Positions 1 through 9,668 of a DNA stretch of 64,000 nucleotides are shown piece after piece. How positions within the stretch are numbered: the stretch's first letter is position 1; every line of letters begins with the position of its first letter. The DNA lies in contig NZ_VZQQ01000010.1 in NCBI RefSeq assembly GCF_014397785.1, positions 1 through 64,000 on the forward strand, in the 5' to 3' direction. Source of the DNA: Paraburkholderia podalyriae. GTDB taxonomy: Bacteria > Pseudomonadota > Gammaproteobacteria > Burkholderiales > Burkholderiaceae. The notes under the pieces are model-generated. The model saw only the letters and a list, made by a program, of their open reading frames with translations, searched no databases and was not told the origin of the DNA. Position numbers and translations under genes: made by a program.

Positions 1-260
1 GCGCCTCGCGCGCGGCCGTCGACGCGGGCTTCGTGCCGAACGACTATCAGGTCGGCCAGACGGGCAAGATCGTCGCGCCGCAACTGTACGTCGCGGTCGG
101 CATCTCGGGTGCGATCCAGCACCTCGCAGGCATGAAGGATTCGAAGGTCATCGTCGCGATCAACAAGGACGAAGAAGCGCCGATTTTCAGCGTCGCCGAT
201 TACGGTCTCGTTGGCGATCTGTTCGCCGTCGTGCCGGAACTCGTGAGCGAACTCGGCTAA
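1..260 (+). CDS. etfA: Electron transfer flavoprotein alpha subunit, C-terminal part
   Basis: Partial gene: only the last 85 codons are present, read in the frame that begins at base 3. The visible part carries the FAD-domain signature of EtfA, including [25 protein letters not shown] and the [13 protein letters not shown] stretch that binds the FAD adenosine, and ends in VPELVSELG. EtfAB accepts electrons from acyl-CoA dehydrogenases and passes them to ETF-ubiquinone oxidoreductase. The next gene downstream encodes such a dehydrogenase, which fits a beta-oxidation electron-transfer locus. A rho-independent terminator follows. The start lies outside the window. Confidence 0.95.
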   Translation, partial: ASRAAVDAGFVPNDYQVGQTGKIVAPQLYVAVGISGAIQHLAGMKDSKVIVAINKDEEAPIFSVADYGLVGDLFAVVPELVSELG

Positions 261-298
261 GCGCCGCGGCGACTGTCACAAGTCGCCGACAGCAAGCG

Positions 299-336
299 AA
301 GGGCGCAGGACCGACCGAGTCCCGCGCCCTTTTTTC
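299..336 (+). terminator. Rho-independent terminator after etfA
   Basis: An 8-bp stem (AAGGGCGC / GCGCCCTT) with a short inner GGAC/GTCC pairing is followed by a run of T. It sits 40 bases after the etfA stop and before the ribosome binding site of the next gene. Confidence 0.8.
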
Positions 337-358
337 ATATCAAGGGAGGAGAACCGAA

Positions 359-2149
359 ATGAGCTATACGGCGCCCATCAAGGACATGCTGTTCGTGATG
401 AAAGAACTGGCCGGACTCGAAGACATCGCGAAGCTGCCCGGCTTCGAAGACGCGAGCATCGACACGGCGCGGGCCGTGCTCGACGAATCCGCGAAACTGT
501 GCGGCGAAGTGCTCGCGCCGCTGAACGTCGACGGCGATCGCAATCCGAGCAGCTGGAAGGATGGCGTCGTCACCGTGACACCCGGTTTCAGGGACGCGTT
601 CCGCCAGTTCGCCGAGGGCGGCTGGCAGGGCGTGCAGCATCCGCTCGACTATGAAGGGCAGGGACTGCCGAAGCTGATCGGGACGCCGTGCGTCGAAATG
701 CTCAACGCGTCGAATCTGTCGTTCGCGTTGTGTCCATTACTGACCGACGGCGCGATCGAAGCGCTATTGACCGCCGGCAGCGAAACGCAGAAACAGACCT
801 TCGTGCCGAAGCTGATCTCAGGCGTTTGGACCGGCACGATGAACCTGACCGAGCCGCAGGCCGGCTCCGATCTCGCGATGGTGCGCACGCGCGCCGAGCC
901 GCAGGGCGACGGTTCGTTCAAGCTGTTCGGCACGAAGATATTCATTACGTGGGGCGAGCACGACATGGCGAAGAACATCGTCCATCTGGTACTCGCGCGT
1001 ACGCCGAACGCGCCCGAAGGCGTGAAGGGCATCTCGCTGTTTCTGGTGCCGAAGTTTCTCGTCAACGAGAACGGCTCGCTAGGTGAGCGCAACGACGTGC
1101 ATTGCGTGTCGATCGAACACAAGCTCGGCATCAAGGCTAGCCCGACCGCCGTGCTGCAGTTCGGCGATCACGGCGGCGCGCTCGGTCAGCTGATCGGCGA
1201 AGAAAATCGCGGCCTCGAATACATGTTCATCATGATGAACGCGGCGCGTTTCGCGGTGGGGATGCAGGGCGTCGGCATATCGGATCGCGCTTACCAGAAG
1301 GCGGTTGCCTACGCGAAAGATCGCGTGCAGAGCCGTCCGGTGGATGGCTCCGCGAAGCAGTCTGTGGCGATCATCCAGCACCCGGACGTGCGCCGCATGC
1401 TCGCGACGATGCGCAGCCTCACCGAGGCGTCGCGCGCGCTCGCGTACGTCGCGGCCTCGCATTGCGACGTCGCGCATCGGCATCCGGACGAGGCGACGCG
1501 TGCGAAGCATCAGTCGATCTACGAATACCTGGTGCCGATCGTCAAGGGCTGGAGCACGGAACTGTCGGTCGATGTCGCGAGCCTCGGCGTGCAGGTGCAT
1601 GGCGGCATGGGCTTCATCGAGGAAACCGGCGCCGCGCAGTACTACCGCGACGCGCGCATTCTGCCGATCTACGAAGGCACGACCGCGATTCAGGCCAACG
1701 ACTTGATCGGTCGCAAGACGCTGCGCGACGGCGGCAAGGTCGCGAGGGAGCTGCTTGCTGGCATCGCCGAAACGGTGGAAGCGCTTGGCGCGCAGCAGGG
1801 CGCGGCATTCGCGTCGATGCAGATGCAACTCGCGCAGGGCCAGCGCGCGCTCGGCGCGGTCGTCGATTTCGTCGTCGCGAATGCGAAGGGCGATCCCAAT
1901 GCGGTGTTCGCGGGCAGCGTGCCCTATCTGAAGCTCGCGGGCATCGTGTTAGGCGGCTGGCAGATGGCGCGTGCGCAGCTTGCCGCGGCGACCAGGCGCG
2001 ACGAGGATCCCGCGTTTCACGATGCCAAGATCGCGACCGCGCGGTTTTACGCCGAACATGTGCTGCCGCAGGCGGCGGCGCTCGAAGTGGCGATCGTCAG
2101 CGCGAGGGGAGGCGAGGGCGTGCTGGCATTGTCGGAAGATCAGTTCTGA
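359..2149 (+). CDS. Acyl-CoA dehydrogenase, DmdC/FadE large type
   Basis: A 596-residue acyl-CoA dehydrogenase of the long subfamily that includes 3-methylmercaptopropionyl-CoA dehydrogenase (DmdC) and several FadE proteins. It should oxidise an acyl-CoA to the 2-enoyl-CoA with FAD and hand electrons to ETF. The family motif [14 protein letters not shown] lies near residue 160, the [20 protein letters not shown] stretch near 417, and the catalytic base is Glu439 in [10 protein letters not shown]. The extra C-terminal helical region of about 130 residues is typical of this long type. The start is set by a strong GGGAGGAG ribosome site 8 bases upstream. It follows etfA, its likely redox partner. 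The acyl substrate cannot be read from the sequence. Confidence 0.92.
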   Translation: MSYTAPIKDMLFVMKELAGLEDIAKLPGFEDASIDTARAVLDESAKLCGEVLAPLNVDGDRNPSSWKDGVVTVTPGFRDAFRQFAEGGWQGVQHPLDYEGQGLPKLIGTPCVEMLNASNLSFALCPLLTDGAIEALLTAGSETQKQTFVPKLISGVWTGTMNLTEPQAGSDLAMVRTRAEPQGDGSFKLFGTKIFITWGEHDMAKNIVHLVLARTPNAPEGVKGISLFLVPKFLVNENGSLGERNDVHCVSIEHKLGIKASPTAVLQFGDHGGALGQLIGEENRGLEYMFIMMNAARFAVGMQGVGISDRAYQKAVAYAKDRVQSRPVDGSAKQSVAIIQHPDVRRMLATMRSLTEASRALAYVAASHCDVAHRHPDEATRAKHQSIYEYLVPIVKGWSTELSVDVASLGVQVHGGMGFIEETGAAQYYRDARILPIYEGTTAIQANDLIGRKTLRDGGKVARELLAGIAETVEALGAQQGAAFASMQMQLAQGQRALGAVVDFVVANAKGDPNAVFAGSVPYLKLAGIVLGGWQMARAQLAAATRRDEDPAFHDAKIATARFYAEHVLPQAAALEVAIVSARGGEGVLALSEDQF

Positions 2150-2188
2150 GCATGCGTCGATGCCGGCCGCGATCGCGGTAGCACGTTG

Positions 2189-2227
2189 AAAAGCCAACGG
2201 CGCCTCGCGAGGCGCCGTTGGCTTTTT
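2189..2227. terminator. Bidirectional terminator between acyl-CoA dehydrogenase and dadA
   Basis: A perfect 15-bp stem (centre CCTcgcgAGG) is flanked by A residues on the left and T residues on the right, so it can terminate both convergent genes. Confidence 0.9.
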
Positions 2228-2289
2228 GCTGCTGCAGTTTGTTGCGGGCTGCGCTGTGGCTGAGGCCGCGTCAGCGTACGTACACGAAC

Positions 2290-3576
2290 TCACGCATAGG
2301 CCGGCCGATGCTCGCCCACGGTTTCGCCAAGATAGCGATGCACCGACAGGTCGTCCGCGCGAATCGCCGGCTGCTTGCCCGACATCAGGTCGGCGAGCAG
2401 TTGACCCGAGCCGCACGACATCGTCCAGCCGAGCGTGCCGTGGCCGGTGTTCAGGAACAGGTTCGGCACCGGCGTGCGGCCGACGATCGGCGTGCCGTCC
2501 GGCGTCATCGGTCGCAGACCGGTCCAGAACGTCGCGTTGGCCGTGTCGCCGCCGCCCGGGAAAAGGTCGTTCACAGAAAGCTCAAGCGTCTCGCGGCGCG
2601 CCTGGCGCAGCGACTTGTCGACGCCGACGATTTCAGCCATGCCGCCGACGCGAATCCGGTCGTCGAAGCGCGTAATTGCAATCTTGTACGTCTCGTCGAG
2701 CACGGTGGACACCGGCGCGGCAGCCGCGTTGACGATCGGTGCGGTAATCGAATAGCCCTTCAGCGGATAGACCGGGATCTTCACGATGCCATCGAGGAAG
2801 CGCGTCGAATACGAACCGAGCGCGACCACGAACGAATCCGCGCGCACCAGCTCGCCGCCGCACTGCACGCCGGCGATGCGGCCGCCCGCCATCGCGAGCG
2901 CGTCGATCGACGTGTTGTAGCGGAACTTGACGCCCAGCTCCTCGGCGAGCGAGGCGAGGCGCGTCGTGAACATCTGGCAGTCGCCGGTTTCGTCGCCCGG
3001 CAGGCGCAGGCCACCGGTCAGCTTGTGCGACACCGCGCCGAGCGCCGGCTCGGCCCTCGCGAGTTCATCGGCCGTCAGCAGCTCGTATCGCACGTTGGCT
3101 TCCTGAAGCACGGCGATGTCTTTCGCGGCGCCGTCGAACTGCTGCTGCGTGCGGAACACCTGCAACGTGCCGCCGGTGCGGCCTTCGTACTGGATGCCGG
3201 TGTCGGCGCGCAGCGCCTGCAGGCAGTCGCGGCTGTATTCGGCGAGCCGCACCATGCGGCCCTTGTTCACCGCATAGCGCGATGCCGTGCAGTTCTGCAG
3301 CATCTGCCACATCCATTGCAACTGGAACGCGGTGCCGTCAAGGCGGATTGCGAGCGGCGCGTGCTTCTGGAACATCCACTTGAGCGCCTTCAGCGGCACG
3401 CCGGGCGCGGCCCACGGCGACGCATAGCCGGGCGAGATCTGGCCCGCGTTGGCGAAGCTGGTTTCCAGCGCTGGACCAGCCTCGCGATCGATGACGGTCA
3501 CTTCGTGACCGGCGCGCGCGAGGTAATACGCACTCGTCACGCCGACGACGCCACTGCCCAAAACGACGACTCGCAT
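2290..3576 (-). CDS. dadA: D-amino acid dehydrogenase
   Basis: A 428-residue FAD enzyme of the DAO superfamily that deaminates D-amino acids, chiefly D-alanine, to 2-oxo acids and feeds electrons to the respiratory chain at the inner membrane. The N-terminus starts directly with the dinucleotide-binding fold (GSGVVG at residues 7-12, acidic VIDRE at the end of beta 2). The C-terminal FAD contact [14 protein letters not shown] and the conserved [15 protein letters not shown] are present. The open frame extends 24 codons further upstream, but the ATG at 3576 has a GGAG site 8 bases away and gives the usual family start MRVVVLGSG. It is divergent from an Lrp-type regulator, the usual regulator of dad genes. 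Confidence 0.95.
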   Translation of the reverse strand: MRVVVLGSGVVGVTSAYYLARAGHEVTVIDREAGPALETSFANAGQISPGYASPWAAPGVPLKALKWMFQKHAPLAIRLDGTAFQLQWMWQMLQNCTASRYAVNKGRMVRLAEYSRDCLQALRADTGIQYEGRTGGTLQVFRTQQQFDGAAKDIAVLQEANVRYELLTADELARAEPALGAVSHKLTGGLRLPGDETGDCQMFTTRLASLAEELGVKFRYNTSIDALAMAGGRIAGVQCGGELVRADSFVVALGSYSTRFLDGIVKIPVYPLKGYSITAPIVNAAAAPVSTVLDETYKIAITRFDDRIRVGGMAEIVGVDKSLRQARRETLELSVNDLFPGGGDTANATFWTGLRPMTPDGTPIVGRTPVPNLFLNTGHGTLGWTMSCGSGQLLADLMSGKQPAIRADDLSVHRYLGETVGEHRPAYA

Positions 3577-3756
3577 AGCTGCTCCAGGTATTCCAGAATT
3601 GAGTGAGGGCAAGGAATTCGTCGCAGGCTTCGATCTGATTCGATTCAACGAGCTGCAACCGAAGGTGAAATGCTGTTTGCCCAGTGATAACCGCTATACT
3701 ATTAACAGTCAGGCAGTTTTTGTTATCGTATTTTCATCGCTTTTGGAAAAAACACC
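3577..3756. promoter_or_regulatory. Divergent dadA / lrp-type control region
   Basis: The 180-bp intergenic region is distinctly AT-rich. It contains a -10-like TATACT at 3695-3700 on the plus strand, within a TA-rich stretch (3687-3706) suitable for Lrp binding. No -35 with good spacing was found, so the exact promoters are uncertain. The divergent arrangement suggests that the regulator controls both itself and dadA. Confidence 0.35.
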
Positions 3757-4245
3757 ATGCGTATCCAGCGCCAGCCCGTGCGGGCTCTCGACAAGCTAGA
3801 TCACAAGATCCTGCGGCTGCTGCAGCAGGACGGCCGTATGGCGATGAAGGACCTGGCGGAGCGGGTCGGACTGTCGGTGACGCCGTGCATCGAACGCGTC
3901 AAGCGGATGGAGCGCGACGGCGTGATCATCGGCTACTACGCGCGCGTGAACCCGGCGGAGTTGGGCGCGGCGTTGCTCGTGTTCGTCGAGATCACGCTCG
4001 ATCACAAGAGCGGCAACATGTTCGACCAGTTCCGGCGCGAGGTGCAGAAGATCCCCGAGGTGCTCGAGTGCCACCTCGTGTCGGGCGATTTCGACTATCT
4101 GATCAAGGCGCGCATCGGCGAAATGGCCGACTACCGCAAATTGCTCGGCGACATCCTGCTACAGCTGCCCGGCGCGGTGCAGTCGAAGAGCTATGTGGTG
4201 ATGGAGGAAGTCAAGGAGACGCTGATGATCCCGGTGGCCGAGTAA
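3757..4245 (+). CDS. lrp: Lrp/AsnC family transcriptional regulator
   Basis: A 162-residue leucine-responsive regulatory protein. The N-terminal helix-turn-helix (LDHKILRLLQQDGRMAMKDL, then SVTPCIERVKRME) lies at residues 12-55, and the C-terminal RAM/AsnC ligand-binding domain covers residues 70-155. The sequence is close to E. coli Lrp, with 162 residues against 164. It most likely binds leucine or alanine and controls the divergent dadA. The start ATG is preceded by GGAAAAAA rather than a full Shine-Dalgarno site. Whether it is the global Lrp or a local copy cannot be told from this window. Confidence 0.9.
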   Translation: MRIQRQPVRALDKLDHKILRLLQQDGRMAMKDLAERVGLSVTPCIERVKRMERDGVIIGYYARVNPAELGAALLVFVEITLDHKSGNMFDQFRREVQKIPEVLECHLVSGDFDYLIKARIGEMADYRKLLGDILLQLPGAVQSKSYVVMEEVKETLMIPVAE

Positions 4246-4316
4246 GCGCCTATTCACTGGCAGGGCTGATCCGCGCATCCCGCGAGCAAACAGGTGCTCG
4301 ACAAACCGCGTAAATA

Positions 4317-4332
4317 CTGTATATTTATACAG
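4317..4332. promoter_or_regulatory. LexA box (SOS operator)
   Basis: The sequence CTGTATATTTATACAG matches the LexA operator core CTGT-N8-ACAG. With two flanking bases on each side it matches 17 of 20 positions of the E. coli consensus, including the alternating TA centre. It lies 68 bases upstream of the chosen start of the radical SAM gene. By contrast, the CTGT-N8-ACAG core alone is expected about once in 64 kb by chance, so the AT-rich centre is what makes this site convincing. Confidence 0.85.
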
Positions 4333-4399
4333 GTATTTCGCGCCGTTTCTCGCCGCTTCTTTTGGCGCTTCCTGTTTGCGTTTGCTTGCGTGGCCCGCC

Positions 4400-5551
4400 G
4401 TGAATGACCCCGACACCTCTGACATTCCCGAATTTCCGATCGCGCCACCAGCGCCTCGCAAGGGGCGCGGAGCGGTCACGAACCTGCAAGGCCGCTACGA
4501 AGTCGACCAGCGCGAGGCCGTCGACGACGGCTGGCAGACGGCCGACGAAGACGGCGAGCTGAAGGTCCTGCGCACACAGGTGTTCGAGGAACGGGCGAAA
4601 ACGATCCTCACGCGCAACGCGTCGCCGGACATTCCGTTTAATGTTTCGCTGAATCCGTATCGCGGCTGCGAGCACGGCTGCATCTATTGCTTCGCGCGGC
4701 CCACGCACAGCTATCTGGGCTTGTCACCGGGGCTCGATTTCGAGAGCCGTATCTACGCGAAGATCAACGCGCCGGAACTGCTCATGCGGGAGCTGTCGAA
4801 GAAATCCTATGTGCCGGAGCCGATCGCACTCGGCGTCGCGACCGACGCGTGGCAACCGGCCGAACGTGACCTCCGTCTTACGCGTCGCGTGATCGAGGTG
4901 CTCAGCGAGCGAAACCACCCGTTCGCGGCGATCACCAAATCGTCGCTGATCGAGCGCGACATCGACCTGCTCGCGCCGATGGCGGAGCGCGGGCAATTCA
5001 TGGCGGCGATCACCATTACCACGCTGGACGCCGACATCGCGCGCACGCTCGAACCGCGCGCGGCCACGCCGTCGCGCCGGCTGCGAACGATCCGTACGCT
5101 GAGCGAGGCGGGCATTCCGGTCGGCGTCAGCATCGCGCCGGTGATCCCGTTCGTCACCGAGCCGGACATGGAACGCGTGCTCGAAACGTGCGCGGAAGCG
5201 GGCGCCACCAGCGCGAGCTATATCGTGCTGCGGCTGCCATGGGAGGTCGCGCCGCTGTTCAAGGATTGGCTGAGCGCACATTTCCCGGATCGGGCCGAGC
5301 GCGTGATGAGCCGCGTGCGCGACATGCGGGGCGGCAAGGATTACGACTCGTCGTTCTCGACCCGCATGAAGGGAGAGGGCATATGGGCGGATCTGCTCCG
5401 GCAGCGCTTTCACAAGGCGGTGCGCCGTTTGGGGCTGAATGGACGCGAGCGCGGCATTCTCGACATGTCGCAGTTCCGCCGGATCGAGCCGCCGCACCCG
5501 GAGCAGGTGAGCGCACAGGCGCGCGGCAATTCACAACTGAGGCTTTTCTAG
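4400..5551 (+). CDS. PA0069-family radical SAM protein, probable SOS-controlled
   Basis: A 383-residue radical SAM enzyme (from the GTG start) of the family named after Pseudomonas aeruginosa PA0069, related to the spore photoproduct lyase group. The [4Fe-4S] cluster motif is C90-x3-C94-x2-C97 in RGCEHGCIYCFARP. A barrel domain follows, with GVATDAWQPAE and TITTLDADIARTLEP as conserved family stretches. No start has a good Shine-Dalgarno site: an in-frame TTG at 4376 would add eight residues, while GTG 4400 precedes the conserved part. A near-perfect LexA box lies just upstream. From memory, PA0069 itself belongs to the LexA regulon of P. aeruginosa. A DNA-repair or damage-response role is inferred; the substrate is unknown. 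Confidence 0.88.
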   Translation: MNDPDTSDIPEFPIAPPAPRKGRGAVTNLQGRYEVDQREAVDDGWQTADEDGELKVLRTQVFEERAKTILTRNASPDIPFNVSLNPYRGCEHGCIYCFARPTHSYLGLSPGLDFESRIYAKINAPELLMRELSKKSYVPEPIALGVATDAWQPAERDLRLTRRVIEVLSERNHPFAAITKSSLIERDIDLLAPMAERGQFMAAITITTLDADIARTLEPRAATPSRRLRTIRTLSEAGIPVGVSIAPVIPFVTEPDMERVLETCAEAGATSASYIVLRLPWEVAPLFKDWLSAHFPDRAERVMSRVRDMRGGKDYDSSFSTRMKGEGIWADLLRQRFHKAVRRLGLNGRERGILDMSQFRRIEPPHPEQVSAQARGNSQLRLF

Positions 5552-5586
5552 TGCGCGGGAACGCCTGCTGGTCCCGTGACGGGGGT

Positions 5587-6054
5587 TTACTGCGAAATCG
5601 CCTTGGCAGCTTCGATCTGGCTTTCGAAGTAGGTCTGGAACGCGAGCGCGAGACCGGTCATCAGCAGAAACGCACCGATCAGCAGCGAAAAGATCACGAC
5701 GAAAATCACCGCCCAGCCGGAGCGGCTTTTGCGTTGCGTGTAGGCGTTGAATTGCGCATCCCATTTCTGATCCGGACGCAGGCCGTAGACGAGCGCCGCC
5801 AGAAAAGCGGCAAACAGGGAGACCGCGCCAATCGACGCGAGCACCCAGCCGAGGATCGACGCGCGCTCGGTCGCGATCAGCAGCATCACGCCAGGAACGC
5901 CGATCAGCGTGCCGACCAGATGCGCCCAGCCGTAGATGTCCCGCGTGCCGTACAGATAGAAGCGGTGCGCGCCGAGGCTGCCGAACAGGAGCGCCAGCGC
6001 GGCGGTGAGCGTCTTCGATCTGAAGCGCGGGGAAGTCGAGGCAATGGTGGACAT
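5587..6054 (-). CDS. TM2 domain membrane protein
   Basis: A 155-residue inner-membrane protein. The N-terminal TM2 domain (residues 13-60) has the hallmark GSLGAHRFYLYGTRDIYGWA between two membrane segments. Two more hydrophobic segments lie near residues 66-92 and 115-140, giving about four membrane passes. The function of TM2 proteins in bacteria is unknown. The ATG at 6054 is preferred over an upstream in-frame start at 6117 because it precedes the conserved region directly. It is convergent with the radical SAM gene, 35 bases apart. Confidence 0.85.
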   Translation of the reverse strand: MSTIASTSPRFRSKTLTAALALLFGSLGAHRFYLYGTRDIYGWAHLVGTLIGVPGVMLLIATERASILGWVLASIGAVSLFAAFLAALVYGLRPDQKWDAQFNAYTQRKSRSGWAVIFVVIFSLLIGAFLLMTGLALAFQTYFESQIEAAKAISQ

Positions 6055-6246
6055 GAGCGCGTGGGCAGTGTGGCAGGCGGTCGAAAGGCGCGCCGTGGGG
6101 CGCGGACCGACGCGCATTCTACGCCTGTGGCGGGCGCGCGGTCACATGGAGGGCGGACGCCCGAGCTGAAAACGGCGCGGCGGGACGCGTCAGACTCGAT
6201 TCGCAGCGAATCCAGAGATTCAGCCGGATATGCATGCATCCGCACG

Positions 6247-7476
6247 CTACGGCGCCGAGTACGTGACGCGATAGATCGCGCCGCCAGTATCGTCGCTGAT
6301 CAGTAGTGAACCGTCTGGCAGCGGCAGCACGTCGGCGGGGCGCCCCCAGACTGATTCGCCGGGTTGTAGCCAGCCTTCGGCAAAGACTTGCTGGCGCGCG
6401 TGGTTGCCGTCCGGGTCGGTGATCACGCGCACGACCCGGTAGCCGACTTTCTTGCTGCGGTTCCACGAGCCGTGCTCGGCGATGAAGATGTTGTTGCGGT
6501 AGTCGGCCGGAAACATCGGGCCGTCGTAGAAGCGCATGCCAAGCGCCGCCACGTGTGCGCCAAGCTTGGCCACCGGCGGTGTGAATTCGCTGCACGAATG
6601 ATCCTTGCCGAATTCGGGATCGAGCGTGTCGCCGCCGTGACAGTACGGAAAGCCGAAATTCATGCCGACCCGCGGCGCGCGGTCGAGCTTGTCGCTCGGA
6701 ATATCGTCGCCGAGCAGATCGCGACCGTTGTCGGTGAACCACAGTTCGTGCGTGACTGGATGCCACGCGAAGCCGACCGAATTGCGGATGCCGCGCGCGA
6801 CGACCTCGTAGTGACTACCGTCCGGGTCCATGCGGCCAATCAGCGCAAAGCGGTCCGGATCTTTCTGGCAAATGTTGCATGGCGCGCCTTGCGGCACATA
6901 CAGCTTGCCATCCGGGCCGAATGCGATGAATTTCAAGCCGTGATGCGTCTGCGTCGGCAGCTTGTCGGTGACGATGATGGGTTTGGGCGGATCGTTCAGG
7001 TGCGCGTCGATCGCATCGAAGCGCACGATTTTCGACACGGCCGACACATACAGTGCGCCGTCGCGCCACGCGACACCGGCTGGCGTCTCCAGCCCGGACC
7101 CGATCACGTGGCGGCCCGTCGCGCGGCCGCTGTGCAGCTCGAGCGCATAGACGTGCCCATCCAGGCTGCCGACATAAAGAATGCCTTTGGGCGACAGCGT
7201 CATCGCACGCGCGCCCGGCACGTCATCCGACAGCACCTCGATGTGAAAGCTCGGCGGCAGCCTGATTTTCTCGGTGGGTAGCGCAGCGTTTGCCGTCAAC
7301 GCCGGTGCAGCGAGCAACGCGGCCGCTGCCACGCGTAGAATCCGGCTCTGCGCCGGGCGGCCAAGTCCGGCAAAGCGCCGGAAAAACACATAAAGAACGG
7401 ACAGAAATGGGAGGTTCGGCTGGCGTTGCACACGCGCTCCTTCAGGTAATGCGGGCGTTTGGGCGGGTTCGTGCAC
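6247..7476 (-). CDS. PQQ-dependent sugar dehydrogenase-like protein (glucose/sorbosone dehydrogenase fold)
   Basis: A 409-residue secreted six-bladed beta-propeller of the soluble GDH/GSDH family. A hydrophobic export segment (LRVAAAALLAAPALTANA, about residues 47-64) precedes the mature domain. Propeller motifs include TQTHHGLKFIAFGPDGKLYV, NSVGFAWHPVTHELWFTDNG and IAEHGSWNRS. Cysteines in PCNICQ and FPYCHGG are typical of this branch. The reading frame opens at a GTG that places about 45 residues before the export segment, so the true start may be further in, at a GTG or TTG codon. Family members may oxidise sugars with PQQ, but many lack proven activity. It stands alone, divergent from the rpsP operon. 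Confidence 0.82.
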   Translation of the reverse strand: MHEPAQTPALPEGARVQRQPNLPFLSVLYVFFRRFAGLGRPAQSRILRVAAAALLAAPALTANAALPTEKIRLPPSFHIEVLSDDVPGARAMTLSPKGILYVGSLDGHVYALELHSGRATGRHVIGSGLETPAGVAWRDGALYVSAVSKIVRFDAIDAHLNDPPKPIIVTDKLPTQTHHGLKFIAFGPDGKLYVPQGAPCNICQKDPDRFALIGRMDPDGSHYEVVARGIRNSVGFAWHPVTHELWFTDNGRDLLGDDIPSDKLDRAPRVGMNFGFPYCHGGDTLDPEFGKDHSCSEFTPPVAKLGAHVAALGMRFYDGPMFPADYRNNIFIAEHGSWNRSKKVGYRVVRVITDPDGNHARQQVFAEGWLQPGESVWGRPADVLPLPDGSLLISDDTGGAIYRVTYSAP

Positions 7477-7528
7477 CTCTCGTGGAAGGTCGGCGTAGCC
7501 CCGTTCCGCAGTTTATCCCGGTAAGTGT

Positions 7529-7557
7529 TTGTTATGGCGTCAGTTTCCCGCTATAAT
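7529..7557 (+). promoter_or_regulatory. Sigma-70 promoter of the rpsP operon
   Basis: TTGTTA (7529-7534), a 17-bp spacer and a perfect TATAAT (7552-7557) lie 46 bases before the rpsP start codon. Strength and position fit the main promoter of a ribosomal protein operon. Confidence 0.75.
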
Positions 7558-7602
7558 CGCGTGTTTCAGTCGTTCCGAACCCCGGTTTTCAAGGATTCTA
7601 GT

Positions 7603-7857
7603 ATGGTCATCATCCGCTTGGCTCGTGGCGGCTCCAAGAAGCGCCCGTTCTACAACATCGTCGCCACCGACTCGCGCAGCCGTCGTGACGGCCGCTTCAT
7701 CGAGCGCGTCGGTTTCTACAACCCGGTCGCTACGAAGGGCGAGTCCCTGCGTATTGCTCAGGATCGCCTGACGTACTGGCAAGGCGTTGGCGCGCAACTG
7801 TCGCCGACCGTCGCACGTCTCGTGAAGGAAGCGCAAGCGGCGCAGCCGGCTGCTTGA
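7603..7857 (+). CDS. rpsP: 30S ribosomal protein S16
   Basis: An 84-residue S16, the usual length. It opens with [20 protein letters not shown], the conserved family start, and contains [15 protein letters not shown]16 is an early assembly protein of the 30S 5' domain. The open frame continues 26 codons upstream, but the ATG at 7603 matches the family N-terminus and lies downstream of a perfect -10 box. It is the first gene of the rpsP-rimM-trmD-rplS operon. Confidence 0.97.
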   Translation: MVIIRLARGGSKKRPFYNIVATDSRSRRDGRFIERVGFYNPVATKGESLRIAQDRLTYWQGVGAQLSPTVARLVKEAQAAQPAA

Positions 7858-7991
7858 TATGGCGGCCCGCATGTGTATCGTCGTCGGTTCGGCCGGCGGC
7901 TCACGCAACTCGTGTGAGCAGTCCGATGCGCAAGTTGTTTTACTGAAGCAGACGCCAAGGCAGGCTGCGAAGTTGTTGTCGAGGTTATTCG

Positions 7992-8726
7992 ATGTCTGAG
8001 CGTGATTCCGACGGTTCTGGTCGCGCCAAGGCAGCTTCCCGCGCAAAGGCGTCTGGTCAGGCGTCGTTCGGCGCCTTCGTCCGCAAGTCGGCCGAACGTA
8101 CCGACGGCGAGGCGAAAGAGGCGGAAGTCAATGCCGCGAACGCCGGGTCCGAAGCTGCAGAAATGCGCATCGAAACGGCGGCAAGCTGGCCGGCCGATGC
8201 GGTCGAGGTCGGCGCAATCGTCGACGCTTATGGTCTCAAAGGCTGGGTCAAGGTAGCCGCGCACGCGGATGCCGGGCAGGGCGGCGACGCCTTGCTGAGC
8301 GCGAAGCGCTGGTGGCTGCTGAAAGGCCAGGAGCGCAAATCGGCGCCGTCCTTGCAGGCCAAAACGCACACCGACAGCGTGGTCGCCCGTTTGGGTGGCA
8401 TCGCTGACCGCGATGTTGCGCTGGCTTTGCGAGGCTCTCGCGTGTACGTAAGCCGTAGTGAATTTCCGGCGCTAGAAGCCGACGAATTCTACTGGGTCGA
8501 TCTGATCGGCCTGGAAGTGGTGACTGTCGCCGGGCTCAACCTTGGCAAGGTCGCCAGCATGATCGACAACGGCGCGCAATCGGTGCTGCGCGTCGAGTAT
8601 CCGGCTACCGATAAAAACGGCAAACCGGTCGCAGGCGAGCGCTTGATCCCGTTCGTCGGCGTCTTTGTCAAAACGGTGGACCAGGCGGCAAAGCAGATCG
8701 TCGTCGACTGGGAAGCTGACTATTGA
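7992..8726 (+). CDS. rimM: Ribosome maturation factor RimM
   Basis: A 244-residue RimM, which binds S19 and helps mature the 3' domain of the 30S subunit. The RimM core starts near residue 70 ([18 protein letters not shown]) and ends with the PRC-barrel ([11 protein letters not shown] to IVVDWEADY). The first 60 or so residues form a low-complexity Ala/Lys/Ser-rich extension without the core fold. An extension of this kind is usual in Burkholderia relatives, and the shorter start at Met58 cannot be excluded. It is 134 bases downstream of rpsP and 25 bases before trmD. Confidence 0.95.
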   Translation: MSERDSDGSGRAKAASRAKASGQASFGAFVRKSAERTDGEAKEAEVNAANAGSEAAEMRIETAASWPADAVEVGAIVDAYGLKGWVKVAAHADAGQGGDALLSAKRWWLLKGQERKSAPSLQAKTHTDSVVARLGGIADRDVALALRGSRVYVSRSEFPALEADEFYWVDLIGLEVVTVAGLNLGKVASMIDNGAQSVLRVEYPATDKNGKPVAGERLIPFVGVFVKTVDQAAKQIVVDWEADY

Positions 8727-8751
8727 AATCTTTCGTTGAATGGGGAGAGCG

Positions 8752-9519
8752 ATGCAGTTCGATGTCGTGACGCTCTTTCCAGAAATGTTCCGCGCGCTGA
8801 CTGACTGGGGCATCACCAGTCGGGCCGCGAAGCAGCAGCGCTATGAGTTGCGTACATGGAATCCGCGCGATTTCACGACCGACAACTACCGCACAATCGA
8901 CGATCGCCCGTACGGCGGCGGCCCCGGCATGGTCATGTTGGCCCGGCCGTTGGAAGACGCGATCAGTGCAGCGAAAGCGGCGCAGTTGGAGCAGGGCATC
9001 GGCGCGTCGCGGGTCGTGATGATGTCACCGCAAGGCGCCACGCTGAATCACGAGCGCGTGATGAAATTCGCGGCCGAACCCGGTCTGATCCTGTTGTGCG
9101 GGCGTTACGAAGCGATTGACCAGCGTTTGCTCGACCGTGTCGTCGACGACGAAGTCAGCCTCGGCGACTTCGTGCTGTCGGGCGGCGAGTTGCCCGCGAT
9201 GGCATTGATGGATGCGGTCGTGCGTCAGTTGCCCGGCGTGCTGAACGACTCGCAGTCGGCAGTGCAGGATAGTTTCGCCGACGTGGTGCTCGATTGTCCG
9301 CACTACACGCGTCCCGAGGAATACGAGGGCGTACGGGTGCCTGATGTGCTGCTCGGCGGCCATCACGCGGAAATCGAAGCGTGGCGGCGGCGCGAAGCAT
9401 TGCGCAACACGTTGAACAAACGGCCGGATCTGATCGTGAAGGCCAGAAAGAACAGAATGCTGAGCCGTGCCGACGAGGCGTGGCTCGCAAGTCTCGCGAA
9501 GGAAGAGCCAGAGGCCTGA
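8752..9519 (+). CDS. trmD: tRNA (guanine37-N1)-methyltransferase
   Basis: A 255-residue SPOUT-class enzyme that methylates G37 of tRNAs reading CNN codons, preventing +1 frameshifting. It starts [13 protein letters not shown] as usual. The trefoil-knot SAM site is visible in [20 protein letters not shown] and [16 protein letters not shown]. An ATG four codons upstream (8740) is less likely because GGGGAGAG (8743-8750) is well placed as the ribosome site for 8752. It is the third gene of the rpsP operon. Confidence 0.97.
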   Translation: MQFDVVTLFPEMFRALTDWGITSRAAKQQRYELRTWNPRDFTTDNYRTIDDRPYGGGPGMVMLARPLEDAISAAKAAQLEQGIGASRVVMMSPQGATLNHERVMKFAAEPGLILLCGRYEAIDQRLLDRVVDDEVSLGDFVLSGGELPAMALMDAVVRQLPGVLNDSQSAVQDSFADVVLDCPHYTRPEEYEGVRVPDVLLGGHHAEIEAWRRREALRNTLNKRPDLIVKARKNRMLSRADEAWLASLAKEEPEA

Positions 9520-9668
9520 GGCCTTGGTCTTTCGAGCGGACACAAGGCGGTGCCGTCCATGCGTGTGCGGTGCCAGATGTGAACCCATCCTCTATCGGGG
9601 CCGTAGCCGAACGCAGTAGTCGCGTAAAGCAGGTACGAACGCCGACAAGATGGATCCAGGAGTCAGTG

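Noticed and set aside
4246..4399. Possible short gene between the Lrp-type gene and the radical SAM gene
   Set aside because: No frame with a ribosome site and protein-like composition. The interval is explained by the LexA box and promoter region.
7858..7991. A separate promoter or small RNA between rpsP and rimM
   Set aside because: No -10/-35 pair or stem-loop with a T run is visible. The gap is compatible with a plain operon spacer.
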